64,000 nt of DNA from Setophaga petechia (taxonomy: Eukaryota; Chordata; Aves; Passeriformes; Parulidae). This document shows positions 1 through 12,200 of this stretch, piece by piece. The stretch spans positions 5,696,501 to 5,760,500 of the forward strand of contig JANCRA010000010.1 of NCBI GenBank assembly GCA_024362935.1, in the 5' to 3' direction. Positions within the stretch are counted from its first letter, which is position 1. Each line of letters begins with the position of its first letter. The notes under the pieces are model-generated. The model searched no databases. It was not told the DNA's origin and saw only the letters and a program-made list of their open reading frames with translations. Both the position numbers and the translations under genes were made by a program.

Positions 1-249
1 TTTTGTAATAGAACATTGTCAGAGTGCCGGCATGTGGTTGATAGTGACATCTGGACTGCACTACAACCTTCCAGAGGAATAGCCCTGGCTTCTTTGGCAT
101 TCTGAATTCCCATGTTCAAGGGTTTTGGTGCAGTCAGGCTTGGGACAGCAGCAGTGGCTGCTCCAGACATGTGGTTCATTCAGTTGTTGGTGTACAGGTG
201 GATTGGGATGGATCCAAGCTATGTTGTCTTTCTGGGTTTGTCATTGCAG

Positions 250-3200
250 GAGGGGAAGCTGGTGGAGAAAGACACATCCATGTGGCAGCTACAGGGAGAA
301 CCCACAGTATTGATTACATTAGCTCACATCTTCAATTATTTCTCCCCTCTTATGGTGAGTTTTGCCTGCCCATTGCCAGGTTCTGTAGTGCTTCTTACTG
401 CTCTTGCAAGGCAAAGTAATGCCCAGCTTTTGCTGGGGAGTGACTGTGCCATGGAGGAACATTGACCTGCCTCTCTGTCTGCAGTGCAAGGTGTACCTGG
501 TGGAAGATGTGCTCATGACCTTCCTGTTGAGCATCCTGGAGCGAGGAGGGGCAGTGGAGGCCCACCCCCTCATTCAGCAGCTGCTGGATCTCATGTGGCT
601 TCTGATGGAGGTGAGTTGTTAGGGTGCTGGTTCCTCCCTAGGGATCCCAGGAAGACCCTGGGAGGTGCTAAGGACAGGAGCCTTCCCTACAAAATGCTGG
701 TAGTGTTCAGTGTCTTTCTCTTCTTTTTTCTTTGTGGTAGACCACCCTCTCAATTAGCTCATCTGGCTGCTGCTGCACACCCAGGCACTGAGGGTTGAAT
801 GCAGACACTGGCAATGAGTTAACCAGGCATTTCTAAGCTTCTCCTACTGCTAAAGGAACTGATGATGGTGAATAACTTCCTGTTTCTGGAAAAATCACAT
901 TTATCAATAAGAATGGTCTTCTGATTGTTATTAGTGTGTATTTGACTGTGGAGATCTCAAGTGCTGCCATGTGCTGAAGAGATGGATCAGAGTGTGTGGA
1001 ACTAGGGCAGAAGTGTGCAGTGCACTCTCACCATCTCCAGCACTGCTGGGGAAAAGCCTCCTCCAACTTCCCTTTCATTCCATGCTGGATGAGCTTACTC
1101 CTTCCTGGCACACATGTCTGAGGCAGCTGGGAAGCTGCTGCTGCTGCTGGAGTGCTTGGGTGGTTACACAGAGCCAGTCAGTGCCAGGGATCTGCTTGGA
1201 GACAGCACGTCTGCCCTTTGGGGTAACAGTTTACAGATGTGGGCACTGGCCCAGCCAGCTGCCTTGAGAAGTTTAACAGAAAAACGTTGTGACTCCTTCA
1301 GGCCCACCATCTTAGCAGTGAAACTGGACCCTCTGGTAGCACTGCTGTGTTTGTGGAAGAGCTGGCTCTCATCCTGCTGGTTGGCTATGAATTGAATTCA
1401 AACAGACAACTCTTCTCTCATCACATGTACCCTAGACTTACTTCTTCCTCTTCTGGTTGGTTCTACCAACACTGTGTCTTGGGTAGAGTCAGGGAATAAG
1501 AGGACTGGTGATTGCCCAACAAATAGGACCTGGAGCTTTGGCTTTTTCCAGGTGGCTTTTGGGTTGGACTACATGCAGAAGCTTGTTTCCCTGTAGCAAA
1601 GCACTAGCACCAACTTCTGCTTGGACTGTCTCCTGTGGAGTCAGAGGGACACTGTGGGTTCAGAGCACCTGCTTTTTCAGTTCAAAAATGAAATCTTCCT
1701 TCCAAGAACTCAATCTGGGAGCTATAGCTGTTTCTGATTCCTTGCTGTTGTTCTTAAATGTGTTTCTTATTTTCTCAGGAGTATGAAGTGCATGAGTGCC
1801 TCAAGCAACTACTGATGTCCCTGCTGCGGGCTTACAGGTTCTCCCCCATCATCCCAGACCTGGGATTACAAGTGAGTTTGCACTTCTGAATCCCCAGGAA
1901 TCTCTGACTAGCCAACTTCTGTTATATCCCCATGTCCAAAGGTGCATGATGTTTTGGATCCTGTAGCTGTTTGATCCAAAGATGGCAGTTTTGTCACACT
2001 GTGGCCATTGGACAGTTGTGTGTTCTGCAGATGGAGTCACTTTTGCTTCTCCTGTTTTCCTAGATCCACTACCTCCGGCTCACCATTGCAGTCCTGAAGC
2101 ATGAGAAATCTAGGAAATACCTACTCAGCAATGTTCTGTATCCTTTGTGTCTCCTCCTATCTCAGTTTTCCTTTCCCTCAATAATGCAGCCGAGGACACT
2201 TCAAGGACCTGTAGGTCCAGGGAGGCAGAAACCACCTTGTCTTGAGAGCTCATTTCTCAGGTCTCCTCTGCCTGACACCTTTTCCTACAAATGCTTTGAG
2301 GGGTACATTCCTATGAATGCTTTTGAGCAGTGTTGTATAGTTCACATCACAGTAACACACAGGAGCTCATTTCTACCTGACTGACCTCTAATATCCTTAG
2401 AGCAAAACCACTTTCAGAGCAGTCCAGCTCTGTGGTAGCATTTGGGCAGCTGCTGTGACAGCTGTGTGGGGCTTCTCCAGAGGCCTCTGGATGTTGCAGT
2501 GGTAGTTTGGAAAGGAGTCTGTCACTACAGCTCTGGAGACATGCGCTGTCCCTTCTCCCAGTGGAGCTTCTGTGCTTGCTTTAACTCCAGCACAGCTTCG
2601 ACGTGCTCCGTTCTGTTGTGTTTTTCTACATCAAGAGCCCTCTGCGTGTGGAGGAGGCAGGTCTGCAGGAGCTCATTCCCACCACGTGGTGGCCAAACCG
2701 CTTCACCAAGGAGGTGAGTACAGGCACTTCCACCCAGGAGCCTGAGGAAATGTTCTTGCCTGCCATTTGCATCTTTTTCTGGCTGAGGAAGTTGGATGGC
2801 CCCTATCTCCAGCTGTGTCAGCACTGGTGGATCCTACAGTTTGAGAGCTGGAGCTTTTCCATTCCCCTGTCATCTTTTTTGTCCCCTTAGAGAGTATGTT
2901 TGAGGCGTGATGCTCACACAGAGGAGGGGGGACAGTTTTCTGTGGCAACAGATTTGAAAGGGAACCTCATAGTATTTAAGGAATTGACTGGGGTGTCCTC
3001 AAAAGATCTCCTGCCATTATTCATTACAAGCTGGTGGAGACCTGTTCAGGTGTCCTACCAGCTGCAGTCACACACTGGCACTTTCTGGAAGTTTCTGCTC
3101 TCCGTTTTGCATTGTTTGAGGGAATTTCTGGCAAGACATTTTCGCTATGCAGGGCTCTCCTGCTAATCAGTGTCTGTCCCCCAACCAGGGCAAGGAGAGT

Positions 3201-6200
3201 AAGGAGGTGAAGGAGGAGAGTGCTGAGGAGAGACTGAGGCGTCGGGCGTATGAAAGAGGCTGCCAGCGGCTCAAGAAGCGCATTGAAGGTTTGTGGGGAA
3301 GGAGGGAAGTTGCCAAGGTCCCACACCTTTTGTGCAGCCAGGGCTTTTCTAAATCCTATTCACTATGTGAAGTACAGCTGAGTTCCTGCCAGGACAGGCC
3401 GTGGTGCAGAGGTGGGGGCCAGCCATGCTCTGTTCTGCTGGGACCCCACTGCACAGACCTGCAGCCCCCCAGGATGGGGCAGGAGCTAACCTCTGCATTG
3501 GCGTTTAGCTGTGGATGAATTTCTTGCTAGGTAGTGGAGGAGAAAGTTCTCAGTGGTGGGATTAGCTTTCTGCTGTCATTCCTGGACCCCCTGTGCTGGG
3601 GAGGGAGCTTTCTCCTGGGGACACGGTACTGCAGTTGGGGTTAAGAGGGGTAGTTGCTCCCCAGTGCTGGTTTTGTGATGGCAGATGTGTGTCCCCCTTT
3701 TAGTGGTGGAAGGTCTCCAGGTTCAGATTCTGAAGTTGCTGCTGAACAACAAGGACAGAGGAGGGGTAAGCACTCTATGGGTCTTTTGGGACAATATCTT
3801 TGTGTGATGTGCTTTGTAAATCCTAGATTTACCACCTGGTTTTTCTTCTTCTGCCAGGGGGAAGCCTCCAGATACATCTTCCTAAACAAATTCCGCAAGT
3901 TTCTTCAGGAAAACGCCAGCAACAGAGGGGTAAGTCAGAGGGCCAGCCTTCCTGCAAGTCTGACCCTGGGGGCTTTCTGCACCTTCAGGCTGGGACCTCT
4001 GCCCTTCTGGCCAGGCTGCTTCCAGTAGTTGATCCACTGAGGTCTAGATATGACAGGGAGGGGGAGATCTGAGGCTAGACACCAGGCAAGGTAGATTAAG
4101 TCCTGTGCAGTGATTTATAGGAAAGTGGTTCTTGGGAAGTCTTAGGTGGGAGCTGAGTATCCTCCTATGGCCCCTCAGGGAGTGTGGCTGTGGAGTGCTC
4201 TGCCACAGTGGGGCTGCTGGGTGAGGATTGTTCCTCTGGCCCTGGGTCAGGCTGTTGGCCTGAGGCTTTGGGAGGCAGGAATCTGCTGTGTAGGAAACCC
4301 TTTCTTCACCTGCATCCCTATGTTCATCCCCATCTTTCATGATGGAGTGTGTGTTATCCCTCATTCTCTGTCAGACCAGTGACAGAGGTGTCCCAGGACT
4401 TCCTGGAGGTGGAAACTGCTGCCCACCATCAGATCTGGGCTCTCTGCCAGAACTGTAAGCTAGAGATGCAAGGCTGAAAACACAAAACTTTCTGCCTGTT
4501 CCATGTAGCCCTTTGGCCTGACATGCACTTTGACACCTGCTCTGATGCTGGGCTCTCATTGTTGCCCTAGAACCTGGCTGTGTTGTGCCCACCAGAGTAC
4601 ATGGTGTGCTTCCTGCACCGGCTCATCGCTGCCCTGCGCTACTTCTGGGATGGCCACAAAGCAAAGACCCCAGCTGCCCTGAGCAGTGAAGGTGAGGCCT
4701 GGGGGAGAGGCTTTGCAGGCTTTCCTGTGGTTAGGACAAGGTTTGCCTCTTGGCAGTACTTTCCAGGATGTTGGAAATGTTATGTCTCTAATGAGTGCCT
4801 GAGCCTTCTGTCACCTTGGGGAGTTCCTGTGTGCGGATCTATTGCAGTCAACATCCAGATGTGAGACTTGCAAAAGGACACCTGGACTGTTTGCTATTCC
4901 CCATGTGCTCTGGAGCAGAGTCCACTATTGACTGTGGGGCTGTGGAAGGGCAGCTCAGTGATCCATTAGTCAGAGTTTTGGGGAAGATATCTGATTTTGG
5001 AGTTCCCAAACTGTGGAAATAAGGGGAAACCAAATCAATGCCAGTTGCTTTCCTACCCTTGGACCCCACTGGTATTCCCTCTCCTTACTTTAGGCTGACC
5101 TTTTCTCTAGACTCAGTAAGTCCCTTTCTGTCCCTGTGGGACTAAGTGGCAGAGCTGGAGTAGCCAGGTGGAGAGCTGCCAAGGTATCTGATGATCCAGT
5201 TTGCCCTGTGACTGTGGCTGGAGGGAGGAAATGCTGGCACTCCTGTTGGTGGCCATTGGTTGCTCCTCTTTTCTGCATGGATCTAATGCTTGCTCCATTG
5301 TGGAAATCACCTCTGCCTTAATGGCCTGTGCTTTTATTACAACAAAAGTTGTCCCTAACTGTGAGTCTGGAGGGATCAGATTTAGGAGCCTTTACACAAG
5401 TTTATACATCCTCTGCATGAGACTTGTGGAATAAAAAACCTTCTCCTCTGTTTCAGAAGCCTATGTCCCTCCTCAACTCTTCTATAATGGGAAGGTGGAT
5501 TATTTTGACCTTCAGCGACTTGGAGGTCTTTTGTCTCATCTTAAGAAGACTCTGAAAGGTAAGTGCCCTCATTGCCAATACCTGAATCCAGGTCTTGGAT
5601 GGAATTCATGCAAGATATTCCAGGGAGGGAGCTGTGGGTAATGAATTTTGATTCAATTCAGGGAGAGGAAACTTGAATTTTAATGAGATTCAAATTACTT
5701 TGAAGAAGACACCACACCTCTTAGGTGGAGTGTCCTTTAAGTTAACAGTTTACTGTTTGTATCCCTGAATTGGGCATGTGGCAGTTGGAGGAAGGGAATA
5801 GTCTGGGAATATCCTCTGGTATGGTGCTCTTGCTGCACCACAGCCAAGGGCTGGGAGCTGTCAAAACCCTGACCATCAGCTGGGCTCTGCTGGGTGTGAA
5901 GGATGCCCAGGATTTAGTTGGAGCATTACTCTGGGCAGGGAGGAGCAGCCCTGTGTATGCACTGCAGCTGTGTGTTTGTGTGCAGCACACTCCTCTGGCA
6001 CTGGGCTTCCAAAGCCTGCTTAGTGCAAGGGTTAGAAACCCTTTGGCATTCCCTTGGACTTGGTTTGTCTCACTTCGGAGCCAAAGGTGCTTGCCCTTGG
6101 CTCAGATGTCTCTTCTTCCCCAGTGTGTTTGCAAGATGAGGACCATTTTCTCTGTCTCATGTTGATCCCTGGCTGTTCAAGATTAGATTACTTAGCTTGA

Positions 6201-9200
6201 GAGCCACATTATCTCCTCTAGTTTCTTACCAAGGTGTCCTGGCCAGCTGTAAAGACAGAGCCATGGACTAAAGAACACATGCTTCAGGCTTTGCACAGTG
6301 TAGCCATCAGCATAGGTTTCCTCTGGGTGTGAGTCTCAGTCCTGGTGACTTAGAGACAGATCATGGGACAGCATTGAAGAGCTGGAGGCTTGAAAGATGG
6401 TCTCAGGCAGAGAGTTGCCATTCCTGCACTAGTCCAGTTTGGCCCTGGTGGTTGTCTCCTGGTTCCTCAGTTATCCTGTTTGTAGCTGGTAGGACCAGGA
6501 GCAGAAATGGGTCCTGGGAGGGCAGCACCTGCTGCTGCTTGGTCTCTGTTCTTTTTATAAGGGCAGATCTGTTCCTTGTAAGTGGGCTTGGGACAGGTGA
6601 GCTTGTTCTGATAGAGCATCCAACTTTTCTGGCTGTTTCTCGACTACTGAGAAGCAGGAAAGAGGATGAGTGTTCCTCATGTTAAGTGAAGAGTGACTCC
6701 TGCATTCATCACTGCTTTGGTGTGCTCTGTGCAGATGACCTTGCTGCAAAAGCCAACATCCTGATCGACCCTGCAGAGCTGCAGGCAGTGACAATGGATG
6801 ATCTTGATGAAGATGAGGAATCAGCAACATCAGCAGCACAGGTGAGTTGGGTTATTCACCTGCGGGGGCCCTGGTGCTGGGGCAGCAAGTTGGGGCTCTG
6901 GCTGGAAAGGCTTTGCTTTACAGCAAGGCAGGGTTGGGCCAGGACTGTCACCAGTCCATTGGCAACCAGATGAACACCTGCACTTGGATGAGAGATCACT
7001 GAGGTCCTGGCTGCACCAGGTTTGAGCAGCAAAATGTTCTGTGCCTTGCTCTCTCACTACCACTGATCTGATTGTGCTGCCTCCCCTCCATGGCAGCTCT
7101 TGGTGCTTGCATTTGGAAAAGTGCAAGACAACTGTGGACAGAGCAACTTCTTGCCATGCAGGTCTGTCTTTGTGCCTGGCATGTGCCCTTGGAGGAGGGA
7201 TTTACCCATTTGCTACCCTGCCTGCTCATCTTCCAGTGGCCACTGTGCATCTCACCCAAGGTCCTTGCAGCGTCAAAGGGAGGAGCAGCAGGCAGCCAAA
7301 CACAGCTGGAACTGTTTCTCCCTTCATTTCCTTCCAGTCCCAGCGCCCCTCTGCCGCCCTGGCCATCGGTGGGGCTCTTGCCAGGCCTGCCTGGCTCAGC
7401 TCCCCCACCCTGGGCCGGGCCAACCGGTTCCTGAGCACGGCAGCCGTGAGCCTGATGAACCCGCGGCGCCCCCTGGGAGCCCTGGAGAAGATCAAAGTGC
7501 TGACGCTGCGCGCGGAGCAGCGCACACGCGAGGACAGTGAGTACTGCTGCCACAGCCGGGCCCTGCCAGAATGGAATGGCATCTTCCAGCTCCCCAGAGG
7601 AACGCAATCTCCTTACTGCCAGCATTGCTCCTGCCCATTCCCAGGGCGTGCTGACACCCTTTGCCATCCTGAGCATGGCACTGGTGATGTTTTCACCCTC
7701 TGTGTGTAAGGAGATGCTGCCTTGGTTCCTCCAAATGCAGTGAGACTTTGTAGGAAGGCAGTTCAGAGGCAGCTATAGCCACACTTGCTCGGAAGACAGG
7801 CTTGCCTGGTCCACCCAAACAATAACAGTGCTTGCAGCAGCACTGTTACTGTTTGGGTGGACCAGGCAGACCTCTGAAGCATGTACAGGGCTTGAGGAAG
7901 TGGAATTTGCATGACTTGGGTCAGTCTGAACAGATATGGCAGGCCAGCCTGATGGAGGCAGCAAGATGAGAATGCTGTGGTGGTGTAGTATCTAGTGAAT
8001 CCCATGGGCAGGGAAGAATCTCCATGTTACAGAGGCACAGCAGGGCTTTGGCTTCAGAGAGGAGCAGGCAGAAGCTGAGGTGCCCAAATGCCTTGCTAAG
8101 AATTTCTTTCCTGTCTTGGGAATGCATTGCAGTTGAAGGCACCCATGGAAACGATGGTCTCTTACTGGGCAGACCCCCAGAAGAGCCAGACCAGCCCATC
8201 ACTGAGAACTCCCTCCTGGAAGTCCTGGATGGGATAGTGATGATGTACAACCTCAGTGTCCACCAGCAGCTTGGGAAGGTACGTGGTACATGCTGTGCAG
8301 GAATCCATTTCCCCAATGTCCATGCTTCTACACAGACTCTTTTTTCTGCTTATTTAGTGACTGTGTGCCCTGTCCTTCTGCCAACCTCCATTGGGCTTCT
8401 GGTTGCATACTTGTATGTTTAGGGGAAAAAAAATCCATTTATTGCTGAAATCTGCTGCTTTTCAGATGGTTGGTGTGTCAGATGATGTGAATGAATATGC
8501 CATGGCACTGAAAGACACAGAGGAAAAAATCAGCCGCTGCCCAAAGAGGGTGAGTGTCTCTGGATTCCCAGCTCTTACCAGATTCCAGCTCAGTGTCTGG
8601 CAGGGTGAAGTCCTGCTACCCAACTGTATCAGCATCAGGCCTTGTGGGCTTCAGCTGAGACTGAGAAGTGCTTTTTATAGCACTGATTCCCACTCCCTCC
8701 ACAGAAAGGCTGCTGATCCCTTTCCCCCCTGCCAGTGCTCCCCAGCTAGCCCCAAGGTGGTATACGCTTTTGCATTGTTTGTTCAGCACTGAAAAAGGAT
8801 GCTATAAATGGCAGTGACATCTGCCCTCACATCTCTCCACTGTTTTCAGAGGAGAGACATCCATGAGGAACTGCTGAAGAGCCAAAAGGTCTTCTCTGAG
8901 AAGCTCAACCACCTGAGCCGGCGCCTCGCTTGGATAAATGTCACCATTTATTCAAAGGTGGGCAGGAGCATAACATGAGCAGCTGAAAGGAGACCAGTGA
9001 GCCTCTGCCTCTCTGCTGCTTGGCTCACATGTCACAGGTGTCATTTTCCTGGTGTTGAAGCAATGTCAATGATCTCTGGGGCTGCTTTTTCCCTTGTTAT
9101 GTATCAGAGACTCCTTTCTAGGCTTAGCCCCTCTCCTGTTCCCCAGTGTCCCATAGTGATCAGCCCAGTCTGATCTGAGCTGTGCATGGTGCTGTAGGCT

Positions 9201-12200
9201 TTCCCTTAGGGCACTGCAGACAAAAGGGTGCAGATCAAAGGGAGATTCAGCTCTCAAGATGTGTCAGAGGATAGAGGCTACTGTGAATCATTTCCCTGAG
9301 CTGTGCTGTGTCACAGGGCATCTCACTACTGCAGCTGCTCCTGCAATCTGTGGGATCCAAGTCAAGGGGGTTCTTGTTCAGGTGTTCTCCCTTTCTTCAC
9401 TTGGTTCCCATGCAGAGTGTGTATTCCACATTTACTAATGCAGTGGCTATTTGCAGAGGTTATGCCTTTTCCCCCAAGTCCACCATTTTGCATAAAAGCT
9501 CTGGTCTGTTTTCCCACAAGCAGTTCTGCTGATTTTTTTCTGACTTCCATTGCCTTGCCCTATCTCTCTTTGTGGCTTTTGTGTGTCCCAGGATGTAAAC
9601 AGGGAGGGGAAGAAGAGTTCTTAGGAACACATCTGGCAGAAGTGCAGTGGCTGATCTGACTCACAAGCTCTTTGCTCTTCCCCTGCTTCCCTTCTGAGCA
9701 GGATTGCAAGGTGAAAGCTCTCCAGCTGCATTAGCATAGCCTATGGCTGCCAGAAAATAATCCTTTCTTCCCAGACTGCTCTGGAAAGGCTGAGGGGCAT
9801 CACCAGGGTGCAGGTATCACTGTGCTAACCCATGCAGAAACACTATTCATGTCTCTAGATGATCCTTTGTCATACTAAACCAGGACTGCAGTGTCACCTT
9901 TCCTGATGAGTCAGCAGCATCTGGGACTGAAGGTTCCAGCCTTCCCTGTCTGTGGTTTGTGCTGCTGTCCTGGCCTTCATGGCCCACAGGGAGAGCAGGA
10001 ATGTCCATCAGGTGAGCTTGCAGGATGTGGCTGCACTGAGAAACCTGTGCCTTCAGGACTCCAGCTCACAGTCAGCTCAGGTCCCTGCTCTTTCCCAATG
10101 GGAGCATTCATCCAGCAGCTCCTGCATCTCTGGGAATTGTGTGTGCACTGGAGGGTCTCATCTGTATGGTCACAGCTGCTGCTGTTGGAGAGAAGAAGCC
10201 TGGTTCTGTCTATAGGGGTGCAGTCCTGCTCTGTGCTGAGGTGTCAGAGCATGGCAGAGGCTGCTCCTTCCTCGAGGGAATCAGCCCCTGGTTTATCCTG
10301 GGGGATTCAGAGTTAGACAGAGGGAGGGCTACTGCTTAAAAACACTCTTAGTTTTAAAGCACATAATTCTGCCTTCAAAACATCCCAGTAGGAATTACAG
10401 CTTATTTTATCTGAGCTTATTTATTACAACACTGTATTTATCTATCTCACTGGCTAATCACATCTTTGTATCCTCTTGGTGTAGGCTTTCTTCTAGCTTG
10501 GTAATACCTGAAATTGTGTTTGAGGTTGTCAAGTCTTAAAGCCAAATCCAGCTTTTTCAACCTTAGTGTTGTTCTGCACAGTTGCTTTTTATCTTGAAAG
10601 TAACACTTTGGCTGAGATGTGGGTCAGTGTTGAGAAAAAGATGTGTGTTAGTCAGTTTAGTTGATTTGTACTAGTTCAGCCTTATTTACAGAATAAACCT
10701 GTGAAAATCTCCCAAAGATGGTAACAACATACTTTAAAAAAGACATTAAGCAAATGAAATGCCTTATCTGCACCTCTGATTTTAATTTTTTCTTAAATTA
10801 GAAGTGTAACCCTTCTCCATCTATTTTTATGCAAGTAGCTATTGCTTATGCTATTTCTTGGCATTGCAGGATATGAAATAATATTTCCTCTTTTTATGGC
10901 TTTGGTGGCACCCATTTTTATGGCTTAAAGTTATGTACATGACCTTAAATTTCCTGTTTTTAATTTAGGACCCTCTGATTTTTGTTTAGAGAGACAAGAG
11001 GCTGATGTTCCTCAGGACAGTAAATCTGGTTGAATGGCTGGCACAGAACCTGAAGGGCTGTGGCTGCCTCTTGCAAAGATCTGAGTTGGTGTGAGCTTTT
11101 CAGCCTGTTCCCATTTAATCCCCACAATGGACCAGCTTTATTTCCAGCAGATTTCTGGAAAGTGCTAGTGCCTGCTTTCCTTCAGCAGTGTCCTTGGAAT
11201 CAAAAGTCACATACTTGTTTGCCAGGCCTGTGTGGTTGCACATGCCCTGCTAAGGAGTAGTGCTTGGAGGGTCTCAAGGCTTGGTGAGACAAAGCCATCA
11301 CGTTGGTGAGAGCCATGCTGTGTGCTGGAGGTTGGTGTAGAGATCTCTGGTTGTTTCTTCCAGCTGCCACTTCTGTGGCTTTATGGAAAGACCAAACAGC
11401 ACAGCTGTGGTTGTGAGCTTAGAGCAGTAAGATGTCTGAGCAAGATCTCCTATATGGGGATGTTTCTGAGGTCTGAGTGTGATGCTGGTGGTTGTTTCTC
11501 CCAAGAGAAGCTGTCAGCTGACCGGGAGTTGTGTTCTTCCTGGGCAGGAGAAGATGCAGGATATCTACTGGCTGCTGCGCGTGTGCATCCGCAGCATTGA
11601 GCACGGCGACAGGACGGGCTCGCTTTTCGCTTTCATGCCAGAATTCTACCTCAGCGTGGCTATGAACAGCTACAGTGCACTCAAGAACTACTTCAGCCCT
11701 GTCAACAGCATGGAGGAGCTTCCAGGTGAGGGGATGGGCACAGCTTCCTGATTCTGGCCTGATAAAATCTAAAGCAATCCACGTTCTTATGGTGAGGTGG
11801 TGGTTGGCATCTTCCTTTCTGTGTCTGTTCCTGGTTGTGATGTGCTGCCCCAGTGCATTGTCTGTGGGGCAGGTGGTGAGCTGTGGTCACTGTGCTCAGG
11901 TAGGGAGCCCATGCCTTGTCTGAAGCTGTCACAGGGCTGTCTGTAGTGAAAATCACAGGCAGCTATGGATTGTGTTTCCAAGGAGGTATCAGGAATGGGC
12001 TGGGGTGCTGTACGATGTGATTGCCTCAGTAATTTCTACCACAGCCTTCTGGTTTCTGGGTGGGAGAGGATGTTCCATGAGTGCAGAAATTGGGACTGCT
12101 TTTGAATTCCCCTGAGATTTGAAGATGTTCCTATGGAGATGATCATCCACTTGATGCCAAGAGTCTGTGTTTAGGTGGATTCTGTCTGTGCACATTCTGT

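Noticed and set aside
6996..7709. Long frames on both strands around 7.0-7.7 kb
   Set aside because: They are shadows of the GC-rich RNF123 exon 7338-7536 extended into its introns.
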